DNA of 64,000 bases, from NCBI RefSeq assembly GCF_004016525.1, contig NZ_SACJ01000002.1, positions 434,001-498,000 of the forward strand. Reading direction: 5' to 3'. A model generated the notes under the pieces. That model worked only from the letters and a program-made list of their open reading frames with translations. It was not told the DNA's origin and searched no databases. This stretch comes from Flavobacterium sufflavum (lineage in GTDB: Bacteria > Bacteroidota > Bacteroidia > Flavobacteriales > Flavobacteriaceae). Of this stretch, positions 33,070-42,303 are shown one piece after another. Position numbers and translations under genes: made by a program. The stretch's first letter is position 1; each line of letters starts with the position of its first letter.

Positions 33070-35481
33070 TCAATTTTCTTCATATTCTAAATATATTTTA
33101 AAAGTAGAGCCAATATTTATTTCGCTGTTGACTTCAATTTTACCATTCATGGATTCAATTTGGTTTTTGGTAATAAATAACCCAATACCCCTGGAATCAG
33201 CATGATTATGAAATGTTTTATACATTCCAAAAAGCTTCTTTTCGTGTTTTTTTAAATCGATTCCTAAGCCGTTGTCAATAAATTTTAAAATAATATATTT
33301 ATCGGTTTTTTTCGCTTTTATTTTTAAGTAACTATTTCTTTCTTCAGAGCTGTATTTAATAGCATTCGAAATTAGATTCATAATGATGCTATCTAAGTAA
33401 GCTGGAATTGCTTTGACAGTAGTGTCTTGATTGACTTCGTTTGTAATAGTTATGTTTTGTTTATGAGCCTGAATCATTAGACTGCTAATATTATTTTCAA
33501 TAACAGGCTTTAACAAAATGGTTTCCAGTTTTGCTTTAGCAGATAAATTAATTTGAACTACTTCGGTTAAATGTTTTATCGTTTCTGAAAGGTTGATAGA
33601 GGATTTTTTTAGATAATCAAAATAGTCAGTTTGGCTAAAATCCGGAAATTCTGATGCTATCAATTCAATTAGGGAACTGATACCTCCAGAATGCGAGCGT
33701 AAATTATGCGAAACGATATAAGCAAAGTTTTTTAGTCTTTCATTTTGAGATTCGGCAATTTCAAGCAGTGTTAGGATTTCTCTTTCTACTTGTTTCATTT
33801 GGGTAATATCAGTGGCTATTCCAAGAAATCCGGTAATTTCACCTTTTTGTTTAATGGCTGACATAGAAAGTAAAACAGGAAAAGTACTGCCGTCTTTTCG
33901 TTTGTAAGTCCATTCTTTGGTTTCTGATTTTCCCTTTCGTACGTTATTTACAAAGATGTTAAGACCTTCTATTTGTTCGCCTGTTTCTTCAAAATGCTTT
34001 TGACCGGCCTTTATCATTTCCTCGGGAAGGTGAATGAATTGAGGTGTTTCTTTATCAATAAGGTCGTTGGCATTATATCCTAGTAATAGTTCGGCGCCTT
34101 CATTAAAAGTTTTAATAATTCCTCTGGTATCCGTCCCAATAATGGCCACTTGAGTGCTGGCATGCATTATGGCTTCATTATAAGCAATCGTATTTTCTAA
34201 TTGGATCTCGGTATTTTTCAGCGATGTAATATCTACAAATTGGGATATGAAATAGAGGATTTCTCCTTTGTTATTTTTGACTATGGAAACCGCAAGAATG
34301 ATATAAACTAATTGTCCGTTTTTATGAAAATATCGTTTTTCTGTAGTATAACTGTCCCGCTTGCCTTGAATCAGTTGTTTTAGTAAGTATAAATCAGTTG
34401 TTACATCTTCAGGATGGGTTATTTTTTTAAAGGTCAGGTTCAAAAAATCTTTTTCTTCGTATCCTAAAATGGAACAAAGTTTTTTGTTTACTTTAATCCA
34501 TTGTCCTTTATGGTTCAACAACGCCATGCCGACAGCTGCATTTTCAAAATTTCCTCTGAAAGCTTCTTCGTTTATGCGCAGTTGTTCCTCGGTTTTTTTC
34601 TTTTCTGTAATATCTTGGAAAGTTCCTATGAGTTTGATGATTTTATCATTTTCTATCCATGCTTTTCCAGAAGAACGCACCCATTTGAAGTTATTTTTTG
34701 CGGTAATAAAACGACATTCTACATCAAAATCTTCTCCTGTTGCGATGGCGTTTTCAATGGCATTTATAATGATATGTCTATCATCAGGATGGTAAAATTC
34801 AATTGCTTTTGATTTGTCGTAAATTAAATTATTAGGTACTTCATGAATGTGGTACACTTGGTCTGTCCAAAAGGTATTACCCGTTGTTAAGTCTAATTCC
34901 CAAGCACCAATATTATTTATTTTTTGGCTTTCATTGAATAATGCTGAAATTTTATTTAAGCTGTTATTTTGTTCTTTTAGCTCAAATGTTTTTTTACGAA
35001 GTTCCAAAAGGTTGATGACTTGACTGGCTAGCATCTTTAAAGATGTAATTTGTTTTTCAGTTAGTGTTTTTGGGGAATCATCTATTACACAAATTGTCCC
35101 TAGCGGAAAACCATTTTCAGTTACCAAAGGCATTCCTGCATAAAAGCTTACTTTTGGATGTCCTGTTACTAAAGGATTGTCGTGAAAACGTTCGTCTATA
35201 GTCGCGTCTTCAATAATGAAAATGTCTTTTGGGTGATTGATGGTGTGTGCACAAAATGCTATTTCTTTTGGCGTTTCACGTTCTTTTAAACCATGATGGG
35301 ATAAAAACCATTGTTTGTCATTCGTAACTAAGCTGATTAAGGAGATTTTGGTATCGCAAATTTGTGCCGCCATTTGTGTCAAAAAATCATAATCTTCCCC
35401 TTCTAGTTCTCCTATTATTTTATAAGAATCCAGTTCTGCAAGTCTTTCTTTTTCATTTTTGGGTATGATTGGCGTTTTCAT
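33070..35481 (-). CDS. GAF-PAS-PAS-PAS sensor histidine kinase
   Basis: 803 aa, soluble, with no membrane segment. A GAF domain (about 10-170, with the FYAGMPLVTENGFPLGTICVID core) is followed by three PAS/PAC modules (about 185-300, 305-425, 430-560). The dimerisation helix carries H592 in YIVSHNLRSHSGG, the H-box variant of this Bacteroidota kinase group. The ATPase domain has the N-box NLISNAIKYSS, the G1 box DNGLGIDLKKH and the G2 box GIGLFITKNQIESMNG. No receiver or regulator gene is adjacent, so it is an orphan kinase. Cytoplasmic redox, light or small-molecule sensing through GAF/PAS is likely, but the ligand is unknown. Confidence 0.92.
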   Translation of the reverse strand: MKTPIIPKNEKERLAELDSYKIIGELEGEDYDFLTQMAAQICDTKISLISLVTNDKQWFLSHHGLKERETPKEIAFCAHTINHPKDIFIIEDATIDERFHDNPLVTGHPKVSFYAGMPLVTENGFPLGTICVIDDSPKTLTEKQITSLKMLASQVINLLELRKKTFELKEQNNSLNKISALFNESQKINNIGAWELDLTTGNTFWTDQVYHIHEVPNNLIYDKSKAIEFYHPDDRHIIINAIENAIATGEDFDVECRFITAKNNFKWVRSSGKAWIENDKIIKLIGTFQDITEKKKTEEQLRINEEAFRGNFENAAVGMALLNHKGQWIKVNKKLCSILGYEEKDFLNLTFKKITHPEDVTTDLYLLKQLIQGKRDSYTTEKRYFHKNGQLVYIILAVSIVKNNKGEILYFISQFVDITSLKNTEIQLENTIAYNEAIMHASTQVAIIGTDTRGIIKTFNEGAELLLGYNANDLIDKETPQFIHLPEEMIKAGQKHFEETGEQIEGLNIFVNNVRKGKSETKEWTYKRKDGSTFPVLLSMSAIKQKGEITGFLGIATDITQMKQVEREILTLLEIAESQNERLKNFAYIVSHNLRSHSGGISSLIELIASEFPDFSQTDYFDYLKKSSINLSETIKHLTEVVQINLSAKAKLETILLKPVIENNISSLMIQAHKQNITITNEVNQDTTVKAIPAYLDSIIMNLISNAIKYSSEERNSYLKIKAKKTDKYIILKFIDNGLGIDLKKHEKKLFGMYKTFHNHADSRGIGLFITKNQIESMNGKIEVNSEINIGSTFKIYLEYEEN

Positions 35482-35877
35482 TTTTTGTAAATCGGTTAGA
35501 ATGGGGTTTGGTTGTGTAATAGTAAAGACTATACGGTGAATAGGTTTTTATTTACAAATATGCGATTTAATATAAGAACGTAAAATTTATTTTGCTGATA
35601 CAGAGGAAACAAATGTAACACAGAATTGACATGATTGGTTGATTTTTAAAAATAAATCAGCTTGCATACAGAAGTTAAACGAGTTGATTGTAATTTTAGT
35701 ATTCTTTTGAATAAGAAAACGTTAGTTTGTAAGTTGATTCTTTTTTCAGGTTTCAATGGGGTAGTTGGGCAATTCTATTCCAAACATTAATTTTGTCTAA
35801 GCTTATTCCAATTGATGCTAAATAAAGGTTTAAAAAGTATTTAATTCTTTTTATTGAACTAGCACAAGCTTTTACTT
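35482..35877. other. 396-bp intergenic region, nothing identified
   Basis: AT-rich region between the start of the PAS kinase and the end of the VOC gene. A near-consensus box (CATATTTG on the minus strand at 35555-35562) might serve the kinase. A weak palindrome TGATTT/AAATCA occurs near 35638-35660. No ORF with coding character and no recognisable structured RNA was seen. Confidence 0.5.
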
Positions 35878-36234
35878 TTATAATGTTTGCCCAAAGGTCA
35901 GCAAGTTGTTATCAGGATCAAGTAATGAAAATTCTTTTTGATCCCAAGGTTTTATTGCTAAATGTCCGTTTGGATGAATGGGTACTTTGTTGTTTAATAA
36001 GGATTGGTACAATTGGTCAATATCATCTGTCCGGATGTAAACCTGACCGTAGTTTTCTTTCGGGTCAAGTTCTTTAAACTCAAAAAAATGAATTTGGATA
36101 TGGTCTTTTTGCACCATAAGATAGCCGTCAAAATCAGCGCTGCCAAATTCCTGAAAGCCTAGTTTATTGATGTAATAATCCCGGGTTAGTCCTTTGTCCC
36201 GCATGGGTAACTTTGGATGAATGTCTGTAAGCAT
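35878..36234 (-). CDS. VOC family protein (bleomycin-resistance-like)
   Basis: 118 aa. The two beta-alpha-beta-beta-beta halves of the vicinal oxygen chelate fold are visible: IHPKLPMRDKGLTRDYYINKLGFQEFG, then EFKELDPKENYGQVYIRTDDIDQLYQSL and the closing KEFSLLDPDNNLLTFGQ. Length and sequence match the small bleomycin/glyoxalase superfamily members found in many Flavobacteria. The presence of His/Glu metal ligands is partial, so it may be a binding protein and not an enzyme. It is 39 bp downstream of the large hydrolase gene. Confidence 0.85.
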   Translation of the reverse strand: MLTDIHPKLPMRDKGLTRDYYINKLGFQEFGSADFDGYLMVQKDHIQIHFFEFKELDPKENYGQVYIRTDDIDQLYQSLLNNKVPIHPNGHLAIKPWDQKEFSLLDPDNNLLTFGQTL

Positions 36235-36273
36235 GTTTTTTTAGATTTTATTTTAATACTATTCTCGTTTTTT

Positions 36274-37674
36274 TTACTTCGTCTGAGTTTTTATCCACTT
36301 TAGAATTTCTATTAAAGTAGTAGGGGAGAAAGTTTGTTCAATTGTAGCGTATTCCTGTGGAGAACCCGTTTTACATTCTTGAAATAAATGGTTTAAGTTG
36401 GGAAGTTCTATTGCAGTTACATTTTTATTTCCACCTTTTGATAATGCTTCTTTTATTGCTGCTAAATTCTCTTTTGGAGGTACTTGCAAATCTTTTTCAC
36501 CATTAAGAGCTAATACGGCGCATTTGACTTTTTCTAAGGTTGGTGCAGGGTTGTACTTGATGAAATAATGCATCCAAGGAGTTGCGATTTGTTTAAGTTG
36601 TAGTTTTATAAAATCATCATCGCTCATTTCTGCTGGTTTTTCACCGTTAGAATTGTCTTTTAAAGTTTGTTTAATGTAATTCGTTAAATCTATTTGCAAT
36701 TGCTCAAGGCTCGCCGATTTGTTTACAATGTCAAAAACTTTTCTATTGGACAATTTGTTTTTTTGTAAGTCCTCATCACTAACTCCTGATGCTTTTCCTA
36801 TTAATTGTTGTTGTAATAAAAGCAATTGGTCGCCTTGAATTCCTGTTCCAGCTAACAAAACAATAAAAGCAACATCTTTTGATTTACGGGCAACCATAGG
36901 TGCAATTATTCCACCTTCACTGTGACCAATTAAACCAATTTTACTTTTATTAATTTCCTTTCTGGTTTTTAAATATTCAATTCCGGCTTCAACGTCTGTG
37001 GAGAAATCCAGGCTTGTAGCGGTTTTAAAATTGCCTTTGGATGCTGCAACTCCTCTGTCGTCATAGCGCAAAACGGCAATTCCGTTTTTTGTTAAATAGT
37101 CTGATAATACAAGGAATGGTTTGTGACCTAATAGTTCCTCGTCTCTGTTTTGAGGTCCGCTACCACTAATTAAAATTACAACTGGGAAAACGCCGTCTTT
37201 TTTTGGTAATGTCAGCGTGCCGGCTAAATTGATTCCTGCTTTTTTATTTTCGAAAATAATGTATTCTGAATAATAGGAATATGGTTTTGTAGGTTCTTGT
37301 GGTCGAATAAGTGCTTCTTTTTCCGCTTTTTCTTTTGACAAATTCATAGGGAAACTTTGCCCGGCTTGTTTAAAATTACCCACAATGATATTGTCTTTTC
37401 CTAATGTTCCTTCGTATTCAATTTTTAAGTTTGCTACGGTGATTTTTAATACCGAATTTTCAAAACTGCTTGTGCTTACCGGAATTCCTTTAGCTCCCTG
37501 ATCTGGACTGTCCATAGTTGCGCCGATTCCATTAGCTGTTTTTTGGATATCAAATACAAGCCTTAATTGTGCCCCCGGGACTTTTAAAATTCCATTCCAT
37601 TGTCCTGCAATTTCTTGTCCAAAGAAGCTTAGTGAAATTAAACTGGTTAATATTGTGAGGATTATTTTTTTCAT
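36274..37674 (-). CDS. Secreted alpha/beta hydrolase with N-terminal beta domain
   Basis: 466 aa. The signal peptide ends LSFFGQEI. An N-terminal beta-rich domain (about 22-115, AGQWNGILKVPGAQLRLVFDI) precedes the hydrolase domain (about 125-466). Visible catalytic features are ILISGSGPQNRDEEL (oxyanion region), GHSEGG with nucleophile S252, an Asp in LNGEKDLQVPP and the His in LPNLNHLFQE. This matches periplasmic acyl-peptide hydrolase/dienelactone-like esterases common in Bacteroidota. The substrate is unknown. It is 15 bp downstream of a small membrane protein gene. Confidence 0.88.
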   Translation of the reverse strand: MKKIILTILTSLISLSFFGQEIAGQWNGILKVPGAQLRLVFDIQKTANGIGATMDSPDQGAKGIPVSTSSFENSVLKITVANLKIEYEGTLGKDNIIVGNFKQAGQSFPMNLSKEKAEKEALIRPQEPTKPYSYYSEYIIFENKKAGINLAGTLTLPKKDGVFPVVILISGSGPQNRDEELLGHKPFLVLSDYLTKNGIAVLRYDDRGVAASKGNFKTATSLDFSTDVEAGIEYLKTRKEINKSKIGLIGHSEGGIIAPMVARKSKDVAFIVLLAGTGIQGDQLLLLQQQLIGKASGVSDEDLQKNKLSNRKVFDIVNKSASLEQLQIDLTNYIKQTLKDNSNGEKPAEMSDDDFIKLQLKQIATPWMHYFIKYNPAPTLEKVKCAVLALNGEKDLQVPPKENLAAIKEALSKGGNKNVTAIELPNLNHLFQECKTGSPQEYATIEQTFSPTTLIEILKWIKTQTK

Positions 37675-37689
37675 TTGTTGTTGATAATT

Positions 37690-38208
37690 TTAGTTTTTCA
37701 ATTCAATTTTTCCATCAAATTCTTTTGATTGGGTATAAAATCTAATTCCTAAAATTTTCCAATCGATTGAACCTGAAATATGATATTCATATAAATTATT
37801 GTGAACTTTATTTAGAAATACAGTAGAGGGTTTCCATTCGGTTCCCATTTCGATTCCTGTCCTACTTACGTAAGCGGTTAGTAATTTAATTTCATTATTA
37901 TTTTCACTATATTTAATTAACATTTGAAAATCTGTTAATAGATTTTGCTCAAGTTTCTTCTCATTAAGATGTTCGTTCCCTTCAAATTTTTCAGATTCTA
38001 TTTTCTGGGATACGTTTTGTAAATCAAAGGTTTTAATTTTGTTATTTTCATCTTTTGAATTCACTTTAAAGGATAAAAGACCCAAAACCAAAACAAGTGC
38101 TGCTATTCCTCCTAAATTTTCACGAATAACTTTAACTGCTTTGAAGCAAATAATTATGAAATAAATTAGGATGGCAAAATTGAGTATTCCCCAGATTAGT
38201 TCAAGCAT
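37690..38208 (-). CDS. Hypothetical membrane-anchored protein
   Basis: 172 aa. There are two N-terminal hydrophobic segments (about 3-25 and 33-50), then a polar extracytoplasmic or cytoplasmic region with beta-strands at the end (VHNNLYEYHISGSIDWKILGIRFYTQSKEFDGKIELKN). I do not recognise the family. The preceding promoter (TATATTTG at 38245-38252 on the minus strand) and the 15-bp gap to the secreted hydrolase suggest one transcript with the hydrolase and VOC genes. Confidence 0.65.
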   Translation of the reverse strand: MLELIWGILNFAILIYFIIICFKAVKVIRENLGGIAALVLVLGLLSFKVNSKDENNKIKTFDLQNVSQKIESEKFEGNEHLNEKKLEQNLLTDFQMLIKYSENNNEIKLLTAYVSRTGIEMGTEWKPSTVFLNKVHNNLYEYHISGSIDWKILGIRFYTQSKEFDGKIELKN

Positions 38209-38244
38209 AATGATGTTTTTTTTGAATAACTAGTATTTTTAATC

Positions 38245-38252
38245 CAAATATA
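38245..38252 (-). promoter_or_regulatory. -7 box for the membrane protein/hydrolase/VOC transcript
   Basis: Minus-strand TATATTTG, an exact match, 36 nt before the ATG at 38208. A minus-strand TTG at 38267-38269 gives a 14-nt spacer, shorter than ideal. Confidence 0.45.
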
Positions 38253-38314
38253 TTCATTTTTTCTTACAAAATATTTAAATCAATTTCAATAACAAGGTGT
38301 TGTCTCTAAACACA

Positions 38315-38440
38315 AAGTTGCGTGAAGGATGGCAGTGAAAATCCTTTTATGGAGCGTAGCGGAATAAAAGATTATAACGAACAGCCTGAACCGGAGTTGC
38401 GAGGAGGAACGACGAAGCAATCTCGGAGGGACACGCCCAA
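38315..38440. repeat. Intergenic structured repeat (GATTGC...GCAAYTCC type)
   Basis: The stretch is more GC-rich than its surroundings and contains two stacked inverted repeats. One pairs AATCCTTTTAT (38340-38350) with ATAAAAGATT (38364-38373). The other pairs CCGGAGTTGC (38391-38400) with GCAATCTCGG (38417-38426) across GAGGAGGAACGACGAA. Read on the minus strand the core resembles a repeat I remember from many Bacteroidota intergenic regions. An 86-codon frame across it has no coding character. It lies between the divergent promoters of the membrane protein gene and tig. Confidence 0.65.
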
Positions 38441-38507
38441 ATAAATAGGTGGAAATAAGTTGGACTTTAGCATCTTGAACTCCTTGAAATTCAATAAATA
38501 AAAAAGC

Positions 38508-38538
38508 TTGGTTGGCTTGTGAAAATTTTATAATTTTG
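38508..38538 (+). promoter_or_regulatory. Promoter of tig
   Basis: TTG (38508-38510), 20 nt, then TAATTTTG (38531-38538). Further TTGs at 38512 and 38517 give shorter spacers. The leader to the ATG at 38573 is about 28 nt. Confidence 0.7.
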
Positions 38539-38572
38539 CCAGCCAATTTTATTATGTAAATTAAAGAAGAAG

Positions 38573-39898
38573 ATGGATATTAAAAGAGTAGCAATTGATG
38601 CTGTAACTGAAACCATTGTAATGACTGTGGTACACATGGATTACAAAGGACAAGTAGCCAAAAGAATCAACGAAAAAATGCCTTTGGCGCAAGTAAAAGG
38701 ATTTAGAAAAGGGGCTGTGCCTAAAGATTTAGTTGAAAAACAATACGGTAGAGAGATTAAAAAAGAAGAAGTTAAGAAAGTTGTTGACTTGGCTTTAGAG
38801 CGTTATATTCAATCTGAAAGATTAAATCTTCTTGGAACTCCACTTGCTAAAGTAAACGAAGAATTAGATTGGTCTGCTGAAGAATTGACTTTTGAATTCG
38901 AAATTGGTTTAGTGCCAAACTTCGAATTAGACTTAGATGCTAAAAACGATATCGTAAAATATGTAGTTACTGCTGATGATAAATTAATCGATGGTCAGGT
39001 AGCTCGTATCCAAAAACAATTTGGTACTGCAATTCCTCAGGAAGTTGTTGAAGCTACTTCTGACATCAAAGGAATTTTTACTAACGAGGCTGAAGGAATT
39101 GGTAACACAACTACTATTTCATTAGATATTTTCAAAGACAAAGCTACTGCTGATAAATTCATCGGTAAAAAAGTGGGTGATGTTGTTACTGTAAACACTA
39201 GCGGTTTATTTGAAGACGATCACCAATTGATGGATTACTTAAAAGTAGGTCATGATAACGTTCACGGTTTAGCAATTGATGTAGATTTCGTTATCGAAGC
39301 TATCAGTGTTTCTGAGCCAGCTGAATTGAACCAAGAATTGTTCGACAAATTGTTCGGAGAAGGAAAAGTAGCTTCATTGGAAGATTTGAAAGGAAAAATC
39401 AAAGAAGATGCTGAATCTCAATTTGCTCAACAAGCGGACCAAAAATTATTAGGTGACGTTACTGAGTTTTTAATCGAAAACACAAAATTCGACTTGCCTT
39501 CTGAATTTCTTAAAAAATGGTTGCAAACTGTAGGAGAGAAAAAATTAACTCCAGAAGAAGCTGAAGTAGAATATGCACGTTCTGAAAAAGGATTGCGTTT
39601 CCAATTAATCGAAGGAAAAGCATTGGCTCAAAATGATATCAAAATCACTTTTGAAGACTTAAAAACTTTTACAGCTAAAAACATCAGAGTTCAAATGGCT
39701 CAATTCGGGCAAACAAATCCTACTGACGAAGAAGTTCAAGGAATTGTAGCTAGAGTTTTATCTAACCAAGACGAAGTAAAAAGACTTTCTGATCAGGTAG
39801 TTGCTGAAAAATTATTGGAATTGTTCAAAGAAAAAGCAAACCCAACAACTAAAGAAGTGACTTACGAAGAATTTATTGCTGCTTCTTACGGAGAATAA
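38573..39898 (+). CDS. tig: Trigger factor (ribosome-associated chaperone)
   Basis: 441 aa, normal length. The ribosome-binding domain carries the signature loop GFRKGAVPK (43-51). A central FKBP-like region (about 150-245) is degenerate, as in other Bacteroidota. The C-terminal helical arms run to about 430 (SQFAQQADQKLLGDVTEFLIENTKFDLPSEFLKKWL). It shields nascent chains at the exit tunnel. Codon use is strongly biased to preferred codons, as expected for an abundant protein. The clpP and clpX genes follow, the classic tig-clpP-clpX order, but a terminator and a repeat separate tig from clpP. Confidence 0.96.
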   Translation: MDIKRVAIDAVTETIVMTVVHMDYKGQVAKRINEKMPLAQVKGFRKGAVPKDLVEKQYGREIKKEEVKKVVDLALERYIQSERLNLLGTPLAKVNEELDWSAEELTFEFEIGLVPNFELDLDAKNDIVKYVVTADDKLIDGQVARIQKQFGTAIPQEVVEATSDIKGIFTNEAEGIGNTTTISLDIFKDKATADKFIGKKVGDVVTVNTSGLFEDDHQLMDYLKVGHDNVHGLAIDVDFVIEAISVSEPAELNQELFDKLFGEGKVASLEDLKGKIKEDAESQFAQQADQKLLGDVTEFLIENTKFDLPSEFLKKWLQTVGEKKLTPEEAEVEYARSEKGLRFQLIEGKALAQNDIKITFEDLKTFTAKNIRVQMAQFGQTNPTDEEVQGIVARVLSNQDEVKRLSDQVVAEKLLELFKEKANPTTKEVTYEEFIAASYGE

Positions 39899-39954
39899 AT
39901 AATTTCGTGAATAGCTGTAGGCATTAGCCAAAAGTTAAAAAAATAGTTATATTT

Positions 39955-39990
39955 GAGCGTCAGAAGTTTTTTTTGACGCTCTTTTGTTTT
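39955..39990 (+). terminator. Terminator after tig
   Basis: The stem GAGCGTCA (39955-39962) / TGACGCTC (39974-39981) has an 11-nt loop and is followed by TTTTGTTTT. Confidence 0.82.
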
Positions 39991-40010
39991 AAATTGTTTC
40001 AGGAGCAAAA

Positions 40011-40143
40011 TCCAGCTATACGCTACAAGTTTTTTCATCCGTTTCAGTTTTTTAAAATTCTTGAAAGAGCTTCCTCCGGTCGCTTTACAAGAATAAAAAA
40101 ACTAAAAAACGGATTTCAAAAAGCTTTTCGCTACTATCTGGGC
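40011..40143. repeat. Intergenic paired-box hairpin element, copy 1 (tig-clpP)
   Basis: Box GCTATACGCTACA (40015-40027) and box CGCTACTATC (40129-40138) flank a long imperfect hairpin. The hairpin pairs the CCGTTTCAGTTTTTT region near 40039 with AAAAAAACTAAAAAACGG near 40096-40112. The same two boxes, with one or two changes, flank another hairpin at 50288-50362. No coding potential. It lies in the tig-clpP gap. Confidence 0.7.
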
Positions 40144-40240
40144 TAAAAAACAAGACATAATGGCATTATTTGTAAAGAGGTATAACCTTTGTACAAGTAC
40201 AACAGAACGAGATATAACGTAAAACTTAGAACAAATAAAT

Positions 40241-40915
40241 ATGAACTACGGTAAAGAATTTAAAAAGTTTGCTACAAAGCACCAAGGAGTAAACGCCATG
40301 TATTACGATAAAATCGTAAACGCCATGACACCTACTAATATGACTCCGTATATTATTGAAGAACGTCAATTAAACATTTCGCAATTAGACGTTTTCTCAA
40401 GGCTGATGATGGACAGAATCATTTTTCTGGGAACAGGAATTGATGACCAAATTGCAAACATCGTTCAGGCACAATTACTTTTCTTAGAAAGTGCTGATGC
40501 TTCTAAGGATATTCAGATTTATTTGAACTCTCCGGGAGGAAGTGTTTACGCAGGATTAGGAATTTATGACACCATGCAATACATCAAACCAGATGTAGCA
40601 ACAATTTGTACAGGAATGGCAGCTTCTATGGGAGCAGTATTGTTATGTGCAGGTGCGGCAGGAAAACGTTCGGCTTTACCACATTCACGAGTAATGATTC
40701 ACCAACCGTCAGGAGGAGCTCAAGGAGTTGCTTCGGATATGGAAATCAATTTACGCGAAATGTTGAAACTGAAAGATGAGTTATATAAAATTATATCTCA
40801 CCATTCAGGACAAGAATTTGATAAAGTATATGCTGATAGTGAACGTGATTACTGGATGATTGCTGAAGAAGCAAAACAGTACGGAATGATTGATGAGGTT
40901 TTAATAAGAGGATAA
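40241..40915 (+). CDS. clpP: ATP-dependent Clp protease proteolytic subunit
   Basis: 224 aa. The Ser-His-Asp peptidase is intact: S129 in TGMAASMGAVL, H154 in VMIHQPSGGAQG and the Asp in DSERDYWM near 203-208. The N-terminal extension of about 35 residues before IIEERQLNISQ is a likely propeptide region of the kind removed on assembly. ClpP tetradecamers degrade unfolded proteins delivered by ClpX or ClpA/C. It is separated from clpX by 78 bp holding a stable inverted repeat. Confidence 0.97.
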   Translation: MNYGKEFKKFATKHQGVNAMYYDKIVNAMTPTNMTPYIIEERQLNISQLDVFSRLMMDRIIFLGTGIDDQIANIVQAQLLFLESADASKDIQIYLNSPGGSVYAGLGIYDTMQYIKPDVATICTGMAASMGAVLLCAGAAGKRSALPHSRVMIHQPSGGAQGVASDMEINLREMLKLKDELYKIISHHSGQEFDKVYADSERDYWMIAEEAKQYGMIDEVLIRG

Positions 40916-40920
40916 ATAAA

Positions 40921-40980
40921 AAGTTAGAGGTTAGAAGTTAGAGGTACGAATATGGACTTCTAACTTCTAATTTCTAACTT
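40921..40980. repeat. 24-bp inverted repeat between clpP and clpX
   Basis: Arms 40921-40944 (built from repeats of GTTAGAG/GTTAGAAG) and 40957-40980 (CTTCTAACTTCTAATTTCTA...) pair at all 24 positions if G-U pairs are allowed, with three wobble sites. The loop is 12 nt. It lies 14 nt before the clpX ATG with no promoter between, so RNA-level control or processing of the clpP-clpX message is possible. Confidence 0.8.
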
Positions 40981-40993
40981 CTAAGTTAAAAAG

Positions 40994-42226
40994 ATGGCAA
41001 AAGAAGTATTAGAATGTTCGTTTTGTGGAAGGAAAAAGCCAGAAACCAATTTATTGATTGCTGGAATTAATGCGCACATTTGCGACAGATGTATCGAACA
41101 AGCTCACGGAATTGTTCTGGAAGAATTGAAATCAAGCGGAAGTTCAAAATTAGTTGGTGATTTGATTTTGCAAAAACCAAAAGAAATTAGAGCTTTCTTG
41201 GATCAATATGTAATCGGACAAGACCAGACTAAAAAAGTAATGTCGGTGGCGGTTTATAATCACTACAAACGTTTAATGCAACAGCAACTGGATGATGAGG
41301 TAGAGATTGAAAAAAGTAACATCATCATGGTGGGACAAACAGGAACTGGAAAAACATTGGTTGCAAAAACCATTGCTAAAATGTTAGATGTTCCTTTGGC
41401 TATCGTGGATGCGACAGTTTTAACTGAAGCAGGTTATGTAGGAGAAGATGTTGAAACTATTTTGACACGTCTTTTACAGGCTGCAGATTATGATGTGGCT
41501 AAAGCTGAACGCGGAATCGTGTTTATTGACGAAATAGATAAAATTGCCCGTAAAAGCGATAATCCATCCATAACTCGCGACGTTTCAGGAGAAGGAGTGC
41601 AACAAGCCTTATTGAAATTATTAGAAGGAACGGTTGTAAACGTACCACCAAAAGGAGGGCGTAAACATCCGGACCAAAAATTTGTGGAAGTAAACACCCA
41701 AAACATTTTGTTTATTGCCGGTGGTGCTTTTGATGGAGTAGAAAGAATTATCTCTAAACGTTTGAACCGTCAGGCTGTGGGTTATTCTACGTCAAAAAAT
41801 GAAGACAATATTGATAAGGAAAATCTATTGCAATACATCATTCCAAAAGACATCAAAGATTTTGGATTGATTCCAGAGATTATTGGTCGTTTACCGGTGT
41901 TAACACACATGGATCCTTTGGATAGAGCAACTTTGAGATCAATTTTGACTCAGCCTAAAAATGCTTTAATCAAGCAATACCAAAAGTTATTCTTAATGGA
42001 TGATGTGGAATTCACTATCACTAATGAAGCTTTGGATTTTATTGTCGATAAAGCATTGGAGTACAAATTAGGAGCTCGTGGATTGCGTTCGCTTTGCGAG
42101 GCTATCTTAACCGATGCGATGTATGAATTACCAAGTTCTGATGATAAAATATTAGAAATTGATGTGGATTATGCTAAGGAAACATTGAATAAAAATTTAT
42201 TGAAGCGTTTGGAAATTGCTTCTTAA
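40994..42226 (+). CDS. clpX: ATP-dependent Clp protease ATP-binding subunit ClpX
   Basis: 410 aa. The N-terminal C4 zinc-binding domain has C8, C11, C30 and C33. The AAA+ module has Walker A GQTGTGKT (114-121), Walker [12 protein letters not shown], pore loop GYVGED, RKH loop GGRKHPDQ and sensor 2 GARGLRSL. It unfolds ssrA-tagged and other substrates and feeds ClpP. It ends [10 protein letters not shown] near copy of this 3' end (44303-44337) recurs after the next gene, pointing to recombination at this site. Confidence 0.97.
   Translation: MAKEVLECSFCGRKKPETNLLIAGINAHICDRCIEQAHGIVLEELKSSGSSKLVGDLILQKPKEIRAFLDQYVIGQDQTKKVMSVAVYNHYKRLMQQQLDDEVEIEKSNIIMVGQTGTGKTLVAKTIAKMLDVPLAIVDATVLTEAGYVGEDVETILTRLLQAADYDVAKAERGIVFIDEIDKIARKSDNPSITRDVSGEGVQQALLKLLEGTVVNVPPKGGRKHPDQKFVEVNTQNILFIAGGAFDGVERIISKRLNRQAVGYSTSKNEDNIDKENLLQYIIPKDIKDFGLIPEIIGRLPVLTHMDPLDRATLRSILTQPKNALIKQYQKLFLMDDVEFTITNEALDFIVDKALEYKLGARGLRSLCEAILTDAMYELPSSDDKILEIDVDYAKETLNKNLLKRLEIAS
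42192..42226 (+). repeat. clpX 3' end, left copy of a 35-bp flanking repeat
   Basis: The last 35 nt of clpX match 44303-44337 at 32 of 35 positions. Together the copies bracket the NHL-repeat lipoprotein gene and its terminator. Confidence 0.85.
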
Positions 42227-42253
42227 AAAGATTCCTTTTTTATTACAATACTT

Positions 42254-42289
42254 AAAACCTGTTCATTAGTTTGAGCAGGTTTTTTTTTA
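42254..42289 (+). terminator. Terminator after clpX
   Basis: The stem AAAACCTGTTCA / TGAGCAGGTTTT (one G-U pair) has a short loop, followed by a run of eight or more T to 42289. Confidence 0.85.
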
Positions 42290-42303
42290 TAATTGATTTT
42301 AAT

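Noticed and set aside
34469..34812. Two overlapping plus-strand frames inside the PAS kinase gene
   Set aside because: Antisense shadows of a strongly supported coding sequence, with no start signals or motifs.
38286..38546. 86-codon frame on the minus strand
   Set aside because: It covers the structured intergenic repeat and the tig promoter; the composition is not protein-like.
39948..39955. TATATTTG match just before the tig terminator
   Set aside because: It overlaps the terminator stem and has no TTG at -33; chance matches to TAnnTTTG are expected in DNA this rich in A and T.
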